Source: Physella acuta
Lineage: Eukaryota; Mollusca; Gastropoda; Physidae
NCBI RefSeq assembly: GCF_028476545.1
Contig: NW_026731910.1
Coordinates: 124,001 to 188,000, forward strand
DNA: 64,000 nt
Reading direction: 5' to 3'
Below the pieces are notes generated by a model. It did not search any database. It worked only from the letters and a program-made list of their open reading frames with translations, and was not told where the DNA came from. Shown here piece by piece: positions 12,049 to 22,885 of this stretch (the first letter of the stretch is position 1; each line of letters begins with the position of its first letter). Both the position numbers and the translations under genes were made by a program.

Positions 12049-12419
12049 TGGCTGGACGGAGTATAACGATTGGCTGGACGGAGTAAAACGATTGGCTGGA
12101 CGGAGTAAAACGATTGGCTGGACGGAGTAAAACGATTGGCTGGACGGAGTAAAACGATTGGCTGGACGGAGTAAAACGATTGGCTGGACGGAGTAAAACG
12201 ATTGGCTGGACGGAGTAAAACGATTGGCTGGACGGAGTAAAACGATTGGCTGGACGGAGTAAAACGATTGGCTGGACGGAGTAAAACGATTGGCTGGACG
12301 GAGTAAAACGATTGGCTGGACGGAGTAAAACGATTGGCTGGACGGAGTAAAACGATTGGCTGGACGGAGTAAAACGATTGGCTGGACGGAGTAAAACGAT
12401 TGGCTGGACGGAGTAAAAC
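12049..12419. repeat. 22-bp minisatellite, 17 near-identical units with CCAAT boxes
   Basis: The unit TGGCTGGACGGAGTAAAACG plus AT repeats exactly every 22 bp from 12049 to the last start at 12401. Only the first unit differs (TATAAC for TAAAAC), so the array is very young or homogenised. On the reverse strand each junction reads CCAGCCAATCG, close to the NF-Y CCAAT-box consensus. The 153-residue reverse-strand open frame is a translation of the repeat. Confidence 0.97.
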
Positions 12420-13572
12420 AGGGGGTTTATTTATTAGACGGTTACACGCATCATGCATTTGCCATTTACATTGTTTTAAAACATCGACCACATTCCATTT
12501 AATTTCGAATCATAACACAGATGGAGGCCTTTACGTCACAATAATTTTCGTAACTCCGTATGTAATGATGAGCTGTGTTTACAACCAATCATACAGGATC
12601 AACCACTGCAAACTCCGATATGTATCTTACACCTGTTTATTGGTGTAGAAAGGTTATTCCTGACACAATAAGACAACCTGCCTCGTTTCTTTGTGTGAAC
12701 AAAGGACAAGTATAATCCTCTAGTCTGACATTGACAACGGCATCCCTAGTCAATCAGTTCCAGTACCGATCGACCCTATATTCTTCACCCCCCCCTATTT
12801 AAACCACGCGCCATCGTCTAAAAATAACCCCTGTACTGTAATTACTGCCTTCACGGTCCAACGATTCCAGAAATATATCGACATTTTCCGTACAGCTCCG
12901 TGTAGAAAATAACACAGTTTAGCCTAATCTATGGGGCGATTTTCAAAAACAACTCATGCTCTCCCTATTATTTCTCTCGTGTTATTTCAACTTTTGCTTC
13001 AACATCCGACTCAACCGTCCGCTATCGATCTAGCACTGAATCCGAAAGAATTACTTACTGTAATATAAATCTAATACCGTTGACACAGGGTGCTTAATCT
13101 AAACCAGACGTCAAACAATTTCGGCTGTAATGATGATAGTTACATCTAGAAGAAGGCACCAGTTAGTTTGCGCACCGTTCAGGGCGCACGCCGCACCATT
13201 AAATGCGTGCGTCGTGCTATTAAACTCGACATGAAATTACGACCTAACTACCGAAAAATCGGTGTTTAGAGGCAATTTCATAAACGATGAACTCCGTATT
13301 GAAACTGTATTGATAGTTTTGTTATAGATTTAAGTTCGTTTAATTTTAACGGTTAAATTTAGGTGTGTTTCGAATATTAAATCCTTAGTACAAATTTACG
13401 TGAAGAAAGAATAGTACATGTACACAAATATTCAACACTGATCTATTTAAACTAAATAAAACGGAAAATAAGAATAAATATATCTTGATTTTGTTAGTTA
13501 GTTGTACTAATATCAGTTTTTGAAATGTAAATCTTGTTTTATCGTATTACTGTACCTAGAATTATACTCAAA
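12420..13572. other. Unique non-coding stretch
   Basis: No gene was recognised. Bases 12660-13260 are moderately GC-rich and unrepeated and include CTTTGT-GTGA-ACAAAG, an inverted pair of Tcf/Sox-like cores near 12690. The remainder is AT-rich. Confidence 0.4.
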
Positions 13573-13679
13573 CAGTGTTTCTTCCAGACTTTTTTCTCCG
13601 GGGGGGGGGGGGGGGGGCACTTGAAATTTTCGGGGGGGGGGGCGGTAAACTTTCTTCTGGGAGGGGGGGGCGGACACTG
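13573..13679. mobile_element. MITE family B, short complete copy
   Basis: It begins CAGTGTTTCTTCCAGAC and ends GGCGGACACTG, with the family's internal G tracts and GCACTTGAAATTTTC motif between. The ends match the copy at 20148-20239 in the opposite orientation. No clear target-site duplication was found. Confidence 0.75.
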
Positions 13680-13830
13680 TTAAAGTATATATTTGCTATA
13701 TAAATTATATAAATTTCATTTCGTTCAAATAGGTAAATTTTAAGGCGGTTTGTTCTTTCTCGGCTTCAGATTGCTCATTAGTTGCAGACATAAGAGGAAA
13801 AAGAATCGAACATTTGTCTTACACATGTTA

Positions 13831-13952
13831 AAAGCCACCTGTGGCCACCTATAGGGCTGGTAAGTATGTCACCAACCAGTTATACGGCTCAATAAAACCC
13901 GCATGAGCCATATAACTGGTTGGTGACCTACTTACCAGCCCTATAAGGCTTT
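13831..13952. repeat. Foldback element (hairpin, 42-bp arms)
   Basis: The left arm 13850-13891 and right arm 13904-13945 are reverse complements with about two mismatches, separated by 12 bp. The arms begin TATAGGGCTGGTAAGTA. Weaker complementarity (AAAAGCC) extends outside the arms, interrupted by about 13 bp. It is probably a small foldback transposon. A hairpin RNA is possible but unsupported. Confidence 0.85.
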
Positions 13953-15200
13953 TGATTCCTCGTCCACTTGCATTGGACGTTTGGACGTGAGGGCCGTGTG
14001 GGCGATATTGAACGATTGGCTGGCCCAACCACACCTCTATATTGTACTCCTCCAAATACGGTCCACATCATGCATTTACTCGGGCACACTCTGCGTACGT
14101 ACATAGAATTAGAACTTCAGAATATCAGCTTAGGAATCGAGTGCTCTCCCGCTAGACTTATATATAGTAAACGGTCTGTTGAATGCTTATTAGTACAAGA
14201 AAACTACGACAGTGTCTTATTACTTTGTTATAACTTGAGTTGTTTTTTTTTGCTTGTATTTTTTTTTACAATTAAAGCTTTATAAGCAAACAGAAAAGAT
14301 AAAAGAGCATTTAACGAAACCAAACGACAGACAAATGCCTCGCATCGATAATCGTGGTTTGATGGCAATAGAGGGTATTTAAAAAAACTGTTAGTATCTG
14401 ATCAAGAAAATGAACGCTGTTGCTTCTCCCTATTCGTGCGACATCGATGTAGTTGGTTTTTTTTTTCTAATGAATGATGACAGACTTTTGTAATTTTCGT
14501 GAAAATGTGTAGAATGTGTTATTAGAATAATTGTACTGCTCCATCCTTGCGGCAAACCTAGCTACTAGTCATGGTTGGGTGGTTTTGTTCAGACAGCCCA
14601 TCATGTAGTGGTTAAGGTAGTGGTTAAGGCGAATTTCGCCACACATGCAGGCGATGATGAGTAGGTGTTGTTCGTCACACTTGATTGCTCGTGTGACAAT
14701 TGTTTTTTACATTTAAAGATAAACATATACCTAGAATATGAGGGTTTTTTTTATAATACGTAACGATTTTGATGTGTTTTAGAGTAAACTATTCATTAAC
14801 AGATGACATTAAATGAGATAGATTTTGGGTTATTTTCATGTTTTCATAAAGTCAAGATCTAACACATTATTTCGATTTCACTTTAATGCACATGTTTGGT
14901 TCTTACAACACCAACAGTTACTGATTTAGATTGTTTCTTGATATCTCTTTGTATGCGTAAGATTTATGGTCATTCTTTATACGAACACCAACGTTTCTGC
15001 CCCGGGAAGTATTGAAATACAGACGGTCGCAGAAGACAGGTATCTGTGTACATATCCCACAAGAAGTACATTACATGATGGAGTATGATACTTACAATGT
15101 AGTACTTTAAAACTAAAACTGAATTGAGAGAAACAGGTTTCAATAATTTCTTAAACACAAACCCCAAGCTAAGTTTCGAACCCTAAAACAAACATCGATC
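13953..15200. other. Non-coding stretch
   Basis: No gene was recognised. A weak SINE-like segment with two GTAGTGGTTAAGG-type words lies at 14610-14630, too short to call. The rest is AT-rich. Confidence 0.35.
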
Positions 15201-15204
15201 ACCC

Positions 15205-15445
15205 AGGACTAATCGTATGTGATAACTGTAAAATTTGTTTTCTAAATGAACATACTGAACATACCTTGATTGTAACATACTTAACATGATTGTAACATAC
15301 TAAACAAACATCTATTGTAACATACTGAATATACCTTGATTGTAACGTATTGAACATAGCATACTTAACATATATTGATTGTAACATATTGGACATTCAC
15401 TGATCGTAACATACTGAACACACCTTGATCGGAACATACTAAATA
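15205..15445. repeat. Degenerate minisatellite, about 25-28 bp units
   Basis: Eight or nine diverged copies of TTGATTGTAACATACTGAAC are present, with unit length variation and substitutions. Confidence 0.85.
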
Positions 15446-16260
15446 TATCTCTTTATTTATATAAAAATACCTAGCATACATTGAATCAGACGCCGGAAAT
15501 GGGAATGTTGTTTAGACAAACAAGGGAGAGCAATCTTATTTGATTCGATACAGAGTGATTAATGTTCCCGTGTTAACTGCTCTTCAGCAAATACCGCCAG
15601 GCTCTCGCGTTAGTTGGGAGTGGAGGGCGAGTTCTGAGGTTATCACGAGCGGGTGATTAAAATTCATCTTTCGAAAGGTCACATTGGAAATTGTAACCTC
15701 TATGTTTGCTGGTACACCGAGTGAGAAGCGAGAAGAGTAGGCTATTGGTTAGAAGTGGGATCATTATCATTTTGGACGAGACTGTATTCTTTCGTTCTTT
15801 TCGTTTCTACTTTTTCTACTTTTTGTACTTTTTTCTTGGTGATATGATGTATCGGGAAATAAGGACTTATGTTTTAGATTAACAATTGATAGTTTGTAAG
15901 GAGAAAATTAACGTTCGTAACTATTGTTTTCGAAAATGTTACTCCCCAATAAACATATTAACTGTCAAGTTTTAGTAAATACTCAATTAAAAATTGATTG
16001 CGGTCAATTGCACGCAACCCACTGCTCACTAATTACTAATAGTTTAAATAACTGTTTTCATTTTCGTTCACTCCAAGTAGGTCTGTTGTTTAGTTTCATT
16101 TTTTACCATTGGATAAATGCAATGTACCCAAAATATATCGTATTAAAAACAGTTCAAATAAATCATATCATTCATTTGTGTGTGTGTAAAAATTAGACTA
16201 AAAAAAACACACTTATAATATAAATACAACACTATTTTATCCTATCAAACCAGACATTTG
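15446..16260. other. Non-coding stretch
   Basis: No gene or repeat was recognised. Bases 15480-15700 are of mixed composition and the rest is AT-rich. An open frame at 15924-16196 has no recognisable protein character. Confidence 0.35.
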
Positions 16261-16261
16261 T

Positions 16262-16378
16262 TACTTGTATCAGATGAAAGCCATCTCAATATAAAACAAA
16301 ACTCTACTAGACATATGTTAGTTGTATAAAATGAAAGCCATCTCAATATAAAACAAAACTCCACACATAACATATGCA
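16262..16378. repeat. Tandem duplication, 57-bp unit
   Basis: Two copies share ATGAAAGCCATCTCAATATA and the following AAACAAAACTC. The starts are 57 bp apart (about 16274 and 16331). Confidence 0.85.
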
Positions 16379-17218
16379 ACAGTCACCCATGACAGTAGTA
16401 TTGGTTATATGATTGAGTTTGTCAGAAAACGGAAAGGTTGTGTTTACTTAAGTAATTAACTTAATGAGGCTATTTTTTTAATAAGTGTGACATCACACGC
16501 CTCCACATCGTGATGTTTTCATTGATGTCTCGACCTTAAGAACTCACGAGCTTAAGAATCTTTTAATGATATTTATTTTTTTAGATTCGAGATGTAATGT
16601 AAAGTAATGTTTAAAGCTATTAGTTGGGCCGTACATGTTGTGGCATGAGAAGGTTGTTTGTAATTATCAAGTTCACGAGTAAGATTTCACAGTTTTAATT
16701 GTTACGTGGTATATACTTGGGGTGTGAGTCTTTGAGTTGATATTGTTCCTTTAATTGTGTAGCTGTGTGCTTGTGAAAAGGGTGTGTGGTGTGTTATGAC
16801 TGCCGTCTCACTAAGACATACGTCACCCTTCAGACTGCTCTGTTTGTTTGTATATAATGTGGAGATATGTAGTGAATTTATGTTTACTTATTGTGCTGTA
16901 TGTTTGTATTTATGGTAGTGTGCTAAAAGTGTATGTGACATTAAGTTAGAATGAATCGACTAAAGATGTGTAATTGTGTACAAAGATTTAAATTGGGTAG
17001 GCCTATGTGTCGTCTGTATTGGAAAGAACCAGGTACATAGACACACGAAAGTACTGGGAATATTATTGGCTATTGGTAGTACCCAGGATGTCATGTCCAT
17101 TCTAGTTTTGTTTTCTTCCAGTACCTCGGTAATTTATAGCATTAAAGTGACCACATATGTAGGCTCATTGTTGGAAAGTTGCAATGCCCATTCATTTAGA
17201 TTCATTCTTGTTTTGTAA
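16379..17218. other. Non-coding, TG-rich
   Basis: No gene was recognised. The + strand from 16690 to 16960 is rich in GTGT words without forming a clean repeat. Confidence 0.35.
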
Positions 17219-17456
17219 AAAAAAAAAAAGTTCCATATTCGAGTCTGACGGTCCATATAGCAAGTGAAGTAGAGTTCACCTGTTTCTATGACCTCGGCAT
17301 ATAAAGAGATAGTGTGGTCAGCATTATGCCTAGTCACTTTTACTTTCCCTAACTTGAGTTAGATACCCAACAGAAATAGGTGGCTTTGAACTAGGATTCA
17401 AACTTAAGACTTTCGTATTAGCCGTCTAGCGCTCTACTTTAATGTCACGCCACTCC
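17219..17456 (-). mobile_element. tRNA-derived SINE, family S1, near full length
   Basis: Read on the reverse strand, it starts with a tRNA-like head GGAGTGGCGTGAC, has an A-box-like stretch, a B box GTTTGAATCC, and a body with CTACTTCACTTGC. It ends GGAACTTTTTTTT. This is one of the most complete family copies here. It is diverged from the others and presumably inactive. Confidence 0.8.
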
Positions 17457-18240
17457 ATTTTATTGTTTACAAGTCTCCATAAATTTAGGCTCATTCTCAT
17501 TTTGTAATACCAAAATACCTAAATATTAAAGTTTAGTTTAGTGCCCATTACCACACATCAGACATAATTTAATAAGTAGATATTTTCACAGGCCGGCTAG
17601 TGTAAACAAGATAAGCAGTTTCTATCTTTAGTCTCGCGACATTTTACTTCAGCCGCTAACCATGCAGTGACTCAACTTACGAGGGAAAAAAAGTACTTTA
17701 TTAAACCTCTGAGGATGCTGGTAGGTTGTTTTGTTCCATCCTTCTCTCCCCTTTAATGCTGGTAGGTTGTCTGATCCCCATCCCCCCATCAAGAGAACAA
17801 TCACCCCGCGCAAGCTGTCGCCCAACCTCTCCACCATCGCTCAACAACTTTCCCAACCCTTGTCGCGGTGTTTACCTTAACCCAATCAATGCCATTTTGA
17901 AAATGTGTCTTATTAACCCCTCAACGCCCGACGCGTGTTAGTATTTTATTACCAATTTCGTATTGAAATCTGTTTTTCTCGATTCAAATGTAGTTTTGAA
18001 GTAGTACATTGTAAGTAGCATACACCATGAAGTAATGTACCTCTCGTGGGATAAGTACACAACTACTAGTCTCTCGTGACCGTCTGATTTGAATAGTTCA
18101 CGGGGCAGCAATTAGGTTTAAACTATACTCTCTAAACTATAAACAACGGCAGATGAATGCGATTTGGTGATGCTTCAACAATTACGGGGGCTAGGCTTGT
18201 CTCATAGAGAATAATAACTGTGACGTAAAATCGATAAACG
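17457..18240. other. Non-coding stretch
   Basis: No gene was recognised. A short duplication of ATGCTGGTAGGTTGT occurs at about 17714 and 17757. Confidence 0.35.
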
Positions 18241-18446
18241 AGTCTAATTTTTTTTTTTTTTTTTTGAAGAATGGTGTGGTTCGTTCCAAGGTGTGTCAGT
18301 ATTCTTCTCTTCAATTACAGGTGAAGTAGAGTTCAACTAGGTGAGATTTTTTTTTTTTTTGAGGAATAGTGTGGTTGGTTTCAAGGCGAGTCAGTATTAT
18401 TCTCTTCAATTACAGGTGAAGTAGAGTTCAACTAGTTGAGACATTT
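18241..18446. repeat. Tandem duplication, about 107-bp unit with T tract
   Basis: Two units each start with a T tract, continue with GAATAGTGTGGTT-like sequence and end AGGTGAAGTAGAGTTCAACT. That last motif is shared with the 3' region of SINE family S1, so the unit may derive from SINE tails. Confidence 0.82.
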
Positions 18447-18465
18447 GTGTGTGTGTGTGTGTGTT
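18447..18465. repeat. (GT)n microsatellite
   Basis: A short run of GT dinucleotides directly after the 107-bp duplication. Confidence 0.85.
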
Positions 18466-18750
18466 TACAAAGTAAATACTGCTGTTTACTAGTTATGAAA
18501 GTAGTCGAGTTGAAGAAAAAAAAGGGCTATTTTTAACCCTGCGGTATGGGTACGATGATTGCTACAAAAGTACACAGGTCATGCTAGATGGGTTGCGGGT
18601 TATTGTGCGAATTCAGAATCGGCTCAGCGAACTGCACCAATTTTATAGCCAACTGAGACAGACTTTAACAAAAATTTTAAACTTTAAAGATGGTTGCTTA
18701 ACGCTCCCTGGTTCGATTATCACCAGTTTCTTTGTTATTTATTTTTAGGC
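18466..18750. other. Non-coding spacer
   Basis: No gene was recognised. A B-box-like GGTTCGATTATC occurs near 18711 but no tRNA fold surrounds it. Confidence 0.35.
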
Positions 18751-18900
18751 AGTGTTCATTCTAAGCTGCGCGGTTGCGCGGCCGCGCAGTACTTTTGAAC
18801 ATGCCGAGTTTTTGTGAACTACAACTATCATTGTTTAATACTTTTTAGAACAACGCGCACACAAAATACACGTTGCTCACAAGCTTTTCCCCCTAAGAGG
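18751..18900 (+). mobile_element. Possible hAT-type left end, fragment
   Basis: CAGTGTTCATTCTAAGCTGC followed by GCGCGG and GCGCGCA-type words resembles the terminus of a common hAT group. No matching right end was found nearby, so it is a fragment or a chance similarity. Confidence 0.38.
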
Positions 18901-18904
18901 ATGC

Positions 18905-19105
18905 GTTGGTTTTAGGACAACTGATTTAAATAGCTTTAATCAATGTTACAGGTCAACTGATTCACACCGTTTTAATTCGGGTTAAAAACGTCGATTAATT
19001 TACACCTTTAATCGTGATCTTAGGTCTACGGGATCGAAGTTCAACTGATTTACATTGTTTTAATTCGGAGTCAGAGTTCAACTGATTTACACCGTTTTAA
19101 TCAAG
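18905..19105. repeat. Degenerate tandem repeat (CAACTGATTTACACCGTTTT)
   Basis: Four or five diverged copies of this word, followed by AATC, are spaced 45-75 bp apart. Confidence 0.7.
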
Positions 19106-19732
19106 CCCGACGCATGCGTCTCATGCCTGTGAACACTGCGTCAAGTCCACCTACAGGATTTATACCCCACACGACCCCTGGGCGCATTCAGGGGAAATAA
19201 ATCGTTCAAATTTGCATCCGTTCTTATACCCTACCCGACACAATAGCCCCAAATGAGCGCCCGCTAATTGCATCAGGGACATACATCTTTACCTGTTTCA
19301 ATGCAATGGGAAGGGGGGGGGGGGGAGAGAGACATGCGGTGGAATTTCGGCAAAGATTATGGGCTATTCACAAACATGGGTTCTGGTAAACATTTTAAAA
19401 CGTATGCGTTCATTAGAATTCTGCCTGGCTTATTTGGGGTTTTAAGATTGGGAAATGGTGTTTTTTTTGTTTTGTTTTTTGTTTTTTTTTAGAGCGTAAT
19501 TTAGAAAAGTGGGGAAGGGTTTTTTGTACCCTTAATAGAATACACAGCTTTTAAAGTGTAGGGGGGGTAGATATATGTATCCTGATTGGACGTACAGCAA
19601 GTTTGATCAGCGGTGTAATATTAGGGAGGGGGGGGGGATTCGTGCACTAGGATCGCGGTGTTGTTTTCCTTTATAAAAGTACGTTGGTTTATGGAAGAGT
19701 CCGTGTGTGTCCTTATGTTGGTTGAAATCATT
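19106..19732. other. Non-coding with G tracts
   Basis: G tracts lie at 19313-19325, 19561-19567 and 19627-19637, and a T-rich run at 19460-19490. No gene was recognised. Confidence 0.4.
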
Positions 19733-19734
19733 GT

Positions 19735-19870
19735 ACTAGGCTTAGATTTATTTTGTACTTGGCTGAAATTTATTTTGTACTTGGCTGAAATTTATTTCGT
19801 ACTAGGTTGAAATTTATTTTGTACCAGGCTGAAATTTATTTTGTACCAGGCTGAAATATATTTTTATCCA
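19735..19870. repeat. 22-bp minisatellite
   Basis: About six copies of GGCTGAAATTTATTTTGTAC (22-bp period) are present, drifting towards the right end. Confidence 0.88.
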
Positions 19871-20005
19871 ATATTTTTTCGTGGACTGGTTTAAATATTT
19901 TGGTTGTAGATTATGTAGTGGTTGGCTTGTTTAAATATAAGGATTGTAAATTATGTACTGGTTGACTTGCTTAAATATATGGGTTGTAGGTTATGTCTTG
20001 GTTAT
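19871..20005. repeat. Tandem repeat, about 40-45 bp, three units
   Basis: Three diverged copies contain TTTAAATAT, then GGTTGTAGATTATGT or a close variant. Confidence 0.75.
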
Positions 20006-20147
20006 GCATGAAATAACGTAAATATGAAATTGATATTAATACGTATACAATTGATATTCCACTGATATATTATCAAGTCGGTATATTTAAGCTTCAATTA
20101 GCAAACAACGAAATGGAATTTATATGGAAAATATTTACTTTTTTTAA
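20006..20147. other. AT-rich spacer
   Basis: Nothing was recognised. Confidence 0.35.
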
Positions 20148-20239
20148 CAGTGTCCGCTTCCCCGGGAATTTTAGTCCCCCCTCCCCCCGGAAATTTTAAA
20201 TGTCCCCCCACCTGAGAAAAAAGTCTGGAAGAAACACTG
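20148..20239. mobile_element. MITE family B, short copy, inverted
   Basis: It starts CAGTGTCCGCTTCC and ends GTCTGGAAGAAACACTG, the mirror image of the 13573-13679 copy, with C-rich instead of G-rich tracts on this strand. At 92 bp it is the shortest copy in the window. Confidence 0.75.
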
Positions 20240-20329
20240 GATGTAACCTAAGGCCAATAGCAGAAGAATAAAACTAGTTTTGACTTCAGTAAAGAAGGCG
20301 GGGTAAACTTTCACAGTAAAAAGAAATAA

Positions 20330-20535
20330 CGTGGTCGGGTGATAGGGCGCATGACTGTTAACCCAAACATCTCCAGTTAGAATCTGTAGGACAATCCTGA
20401 ATTCACCCCGCCAAGATGAGTACCCGACTCTCGTGAGACAAATTAAAGACGTATAAGAATAGAATTAATTACACTGTATCTTGTTTTTGCCGAGGTAAAA
20501 CAGATGATCTCTACTTTAAATTAGCCCTACATCCT
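20330..20535 (+). mobile_element. tRNA-derived SINE, family S1, diverged
   Basis: The head CGTGGTCGGGTGATAGGGCG is followed by the family GACTGTTAACCCAAA stretch and a body ending in a diverged form of the CTACTTCACTT motif. It is the most diverged head of the + strand copies. Confidence 0.62.
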
Positions 20536-20680
20536 ACACTCATCGTAAAGCTTAAAAAAAAACATCACTAACCCTTGTTTTGCAAATAATGATTTATGGA
20601 ATTTAGCACCAAGTGATGCTATGGGACACAATTATTTTCTTCACAGCCTCATAATTGACCGTATTTATGTATGTATGCGT
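20536..20680. other. AT-rich spacer
   Basis: Nothing was recognised. Confidence 0.35.
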
Positions 20681-20684
<4 letters not shown>

Positions 20685-20711
<27 letters not shown>

Positions 20712-20788
20712 GACTGTGTATACGTGTACGTGTAAGTGTACGTGTGTGTGTGTGGGTGGGTGGGTGTGTGCGTGTGCGTGTGTGTTTA
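20685..20788. repeat. (GT)n microsatellite with GTGGG interruptions
   Basis: About 100 bp of GT-rich repeat. The CV/HTHT open frames on both strands come from it. Confidence 0.93.
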
Positions 20789-20799
20789 ACCGCGCGAGT

Positions 20800-21040
20800 A
20801 CGTTTGAAAACCCCAATCAAAACGTCTCGCATAAAACAAAATGTAATTACAACTTCCGGTACTTTTGGGCCCCCGGCTATTTTCTCGTCGTCTGCTACGT
20901 GTCCGGTCAAGCGGGGCGGCCAGATCCACCGGCTGGAACAATCGTCTGCCCACCACAGCCGCGAGCGGTCAAAAGCTGCTGGGTCATCAGGTCAGGGATG
21001 ACAGTTGCGCGCGCAACTAATTATGACATGATGAATCTCA
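20800..21040. promoter_or_regulatory. Candidate cis-regulatory block with nuclear-receptor DR2
   Basis: GC-rich unique sequence. GGGTCATCAGGTCA at 20981-20994 is two nuclear-receptor half sites in direct repeat with 2-bp spacing. GGAACAATCG is a Sox-type core. GTTGCGCGCGCAAC at 21004-21017 is a perfect 14-bp palindrome followed by CTAATTA. Motifs are seen directly; function is inferred. Confidence 0.35.
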
Positions 21041-21385
21041 TTAGGATCTCATAAACTGGTATTTACAAACCAAGCTGGGCCACACTCATTTTAGGGGGGG
21101 GGGGGCATACATAAATGACGCCACGCTACTCTACCACCCCCCCCCCCCCCAATCCCTATAAATTAAATCTCATTAGGATTTCATAAACCTCATTAGGTAT
21201 TTACAAACCAAGCTAGGCCACACTAATTTGATGGGGGGGGGGGGAAGAAGGGGCATATGTAAATGACGTCACACTACCCTAACACCCCCACCCCTATAAA
21301 TTTAAATCTCATTAGGATCTCACAAGGTCATACATAAATGACATCACGCTACTCTACCCCCAACCCCTAAAAATTATAATTTTAG
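21037..21385. repeat. Tandem triplication, about 130-bp unit
   Basis: Three units share CTCATTAGGAT(C/T)TCA, ACAAACCAAGCT, a G tract and CATAAATGACG(C/T)CAC. The last unit is shortened. The CATAAATGACGTCAC part is also the terminal repeat of MITE family C. Confidence 0.85.
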
Positions 21386-22535
21386 GCTAGCGCACTGACA
21401 TCTTTAACTATATCTTATATGTAGCATTAAAAGAAGTATACTGCATCAGCTAAGTAAAAAAACAATTATCGATCTGGAATTGATTTTTACTTAATCGATT
21501 TCAAAAGTTCATCAACATCATCTTTACGCGTGCTTATCCGTAAACACTATGAAAAATCATCGATTACAAATTATGTCTTGGTATTGCCTCTGTGCTTCAT
21601 ATTATTATGTTAAATCACTTCATCAATTCTTCATATTATCATAATTATTACTTGCCCTATTAAAATGACAATTATGATCTTAGTTTCTGAGCGAAAAGAA
21701 AACACAAAAAAGCACGTATCTGTGTGATAAAAGAGTTTGGGGGAATGAAGACAACTACAAAACAAGTGAGGGGGAAAGTGGTGTTATGGAGGGGTGTGGG
21801 GTGGAAATTAAGTTGTGTAATGGGCTATAAAAATTCAAGCAAGGTGACAATTACAACCCCTGGTGTCTTTGTGAGCGGGAGGGGGGGTGTCACTAGTGAG
21901 AGCGTCGCTCGCTTTACGCGCACACAGACTTAAAAATAAAAAAAAGGAAACTTGCGAGCCAGCCAATTAGGACTGCCACGTCATCACGCGTGCTGGTTAG
22001 TTAAATTAGCGAGTTTGCGAGTCACATCTGGCTAGCTGGAAGACACCACAGAGAAGCTTCAGTAAACACTTCAACTCTTCTTCAAGCTACGACACTTTTT
22101 ATAAAAAAAAACTTGTTTCGTTTTTTTTTTAAATCCATACTATTTTTCTAACGTTACGAAAGGATTCTTTACTTGGTTTCTTAGCGTTGAAAAAAAAAGC
22201 TAAGTGGGTGTTATGTTACCGAGAACAAAAAAAAACGAAACCATCTTCAAACATAACGTTTTTTTTATTCTTCTTCTTCTTCTTTTCTCAATTGCGTTGG
22301 TGGGTCGGTTTAATGTTAAGCTAAAGGGCCACTCGGATCGTGAAGATGAGTGTGAGGCCACACTTCTCGTGTAATACTAGTAACCGTTTTTTTTTTTTTA
22401 CACGGCTAGTTACAGATCTTGTGGGTCCACTGGAGTCCCCCTCGATTGCTACTAAATTAGTCCACGGTTTCGTTTTCACCCTCATAATCACCTTAACTCC
22501 TTCCCCTCGACACGTCATTGAGAGCCAACTCGCCT
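21386..22535. other. Non-coding stretch
   Basis: No gene was recognised. It is AT-rich apart from mixed-composition patches at 21950-22060 and 22320-22540. A CTT run lies at 22268-22285. Confidence 0.4.
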
Positions 22536-22539
22536 AGGG

Positions 22540-22885
22540 GCTGTTGTAGGCCAGCGTCACGCATGCGCGAGAAAAGGCTACAAACGTCTCCGAATTCAGC
22601 TTCGCCAGCGTTCTTTCCCCTTTGCAATATGGCCGCTTTGTATTGCTCCCGACAGTCCCGCAGTCTTCAGAAAGAATGAAATGAGCTACAAATTTGGCAA
22701 TAACTTTCTAAACATGAATAAAAAAATTCTGAGAGGGGGAGAGAGAGAAAATATAAAAAAAAAATTCGCCAGCGGCCATCTTGTTGTTGGTGAGGTATCT
22801 GCGCCATTACCTGTGTCGAATTTCAAATTACCGTTTGAAGGATGCTCGGACAATGGGGACGGGCCCCCGAGTTAAAGGCCCTCAA
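22540..22885. promoter_or_regulatory. Candidate TATA-less promoter-like block (NRF1 and YY1 motifs)
   Basis: TCACGCATGCGCGAG near 22557-22571 contains the NRF1 core. CAATATGGCCGC at 22625-22636 and GCGGCCATCTTG at 22772-22783 are YY1-type sites in opposite orientations. Such sites favour TATA-less promoters in animals. No exon could be recognised on either side, so a non-coding RNA or distal element is as likely as a gene start. Confidence 0.3.

Noticed and set aside
12030-12491. 153-residue reverse-strand frame (LLRPANRFTPSSQSF repeats)
   Set aside because: Translation of the 22-bp minisatellite. 22 bp is not a codon multiple, so the peptide cycles through three frames.
14605-14700. Another SINE head (GTAGTGGTTAAGG words)
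   Set aside because: No B box or family body follows at the right distance.
18700-18725. tRNA gene with B box GGTTCGATTATC
   Set aside because: No complementary T stem, anticodon arm or acceptor stem could be drawn around it.
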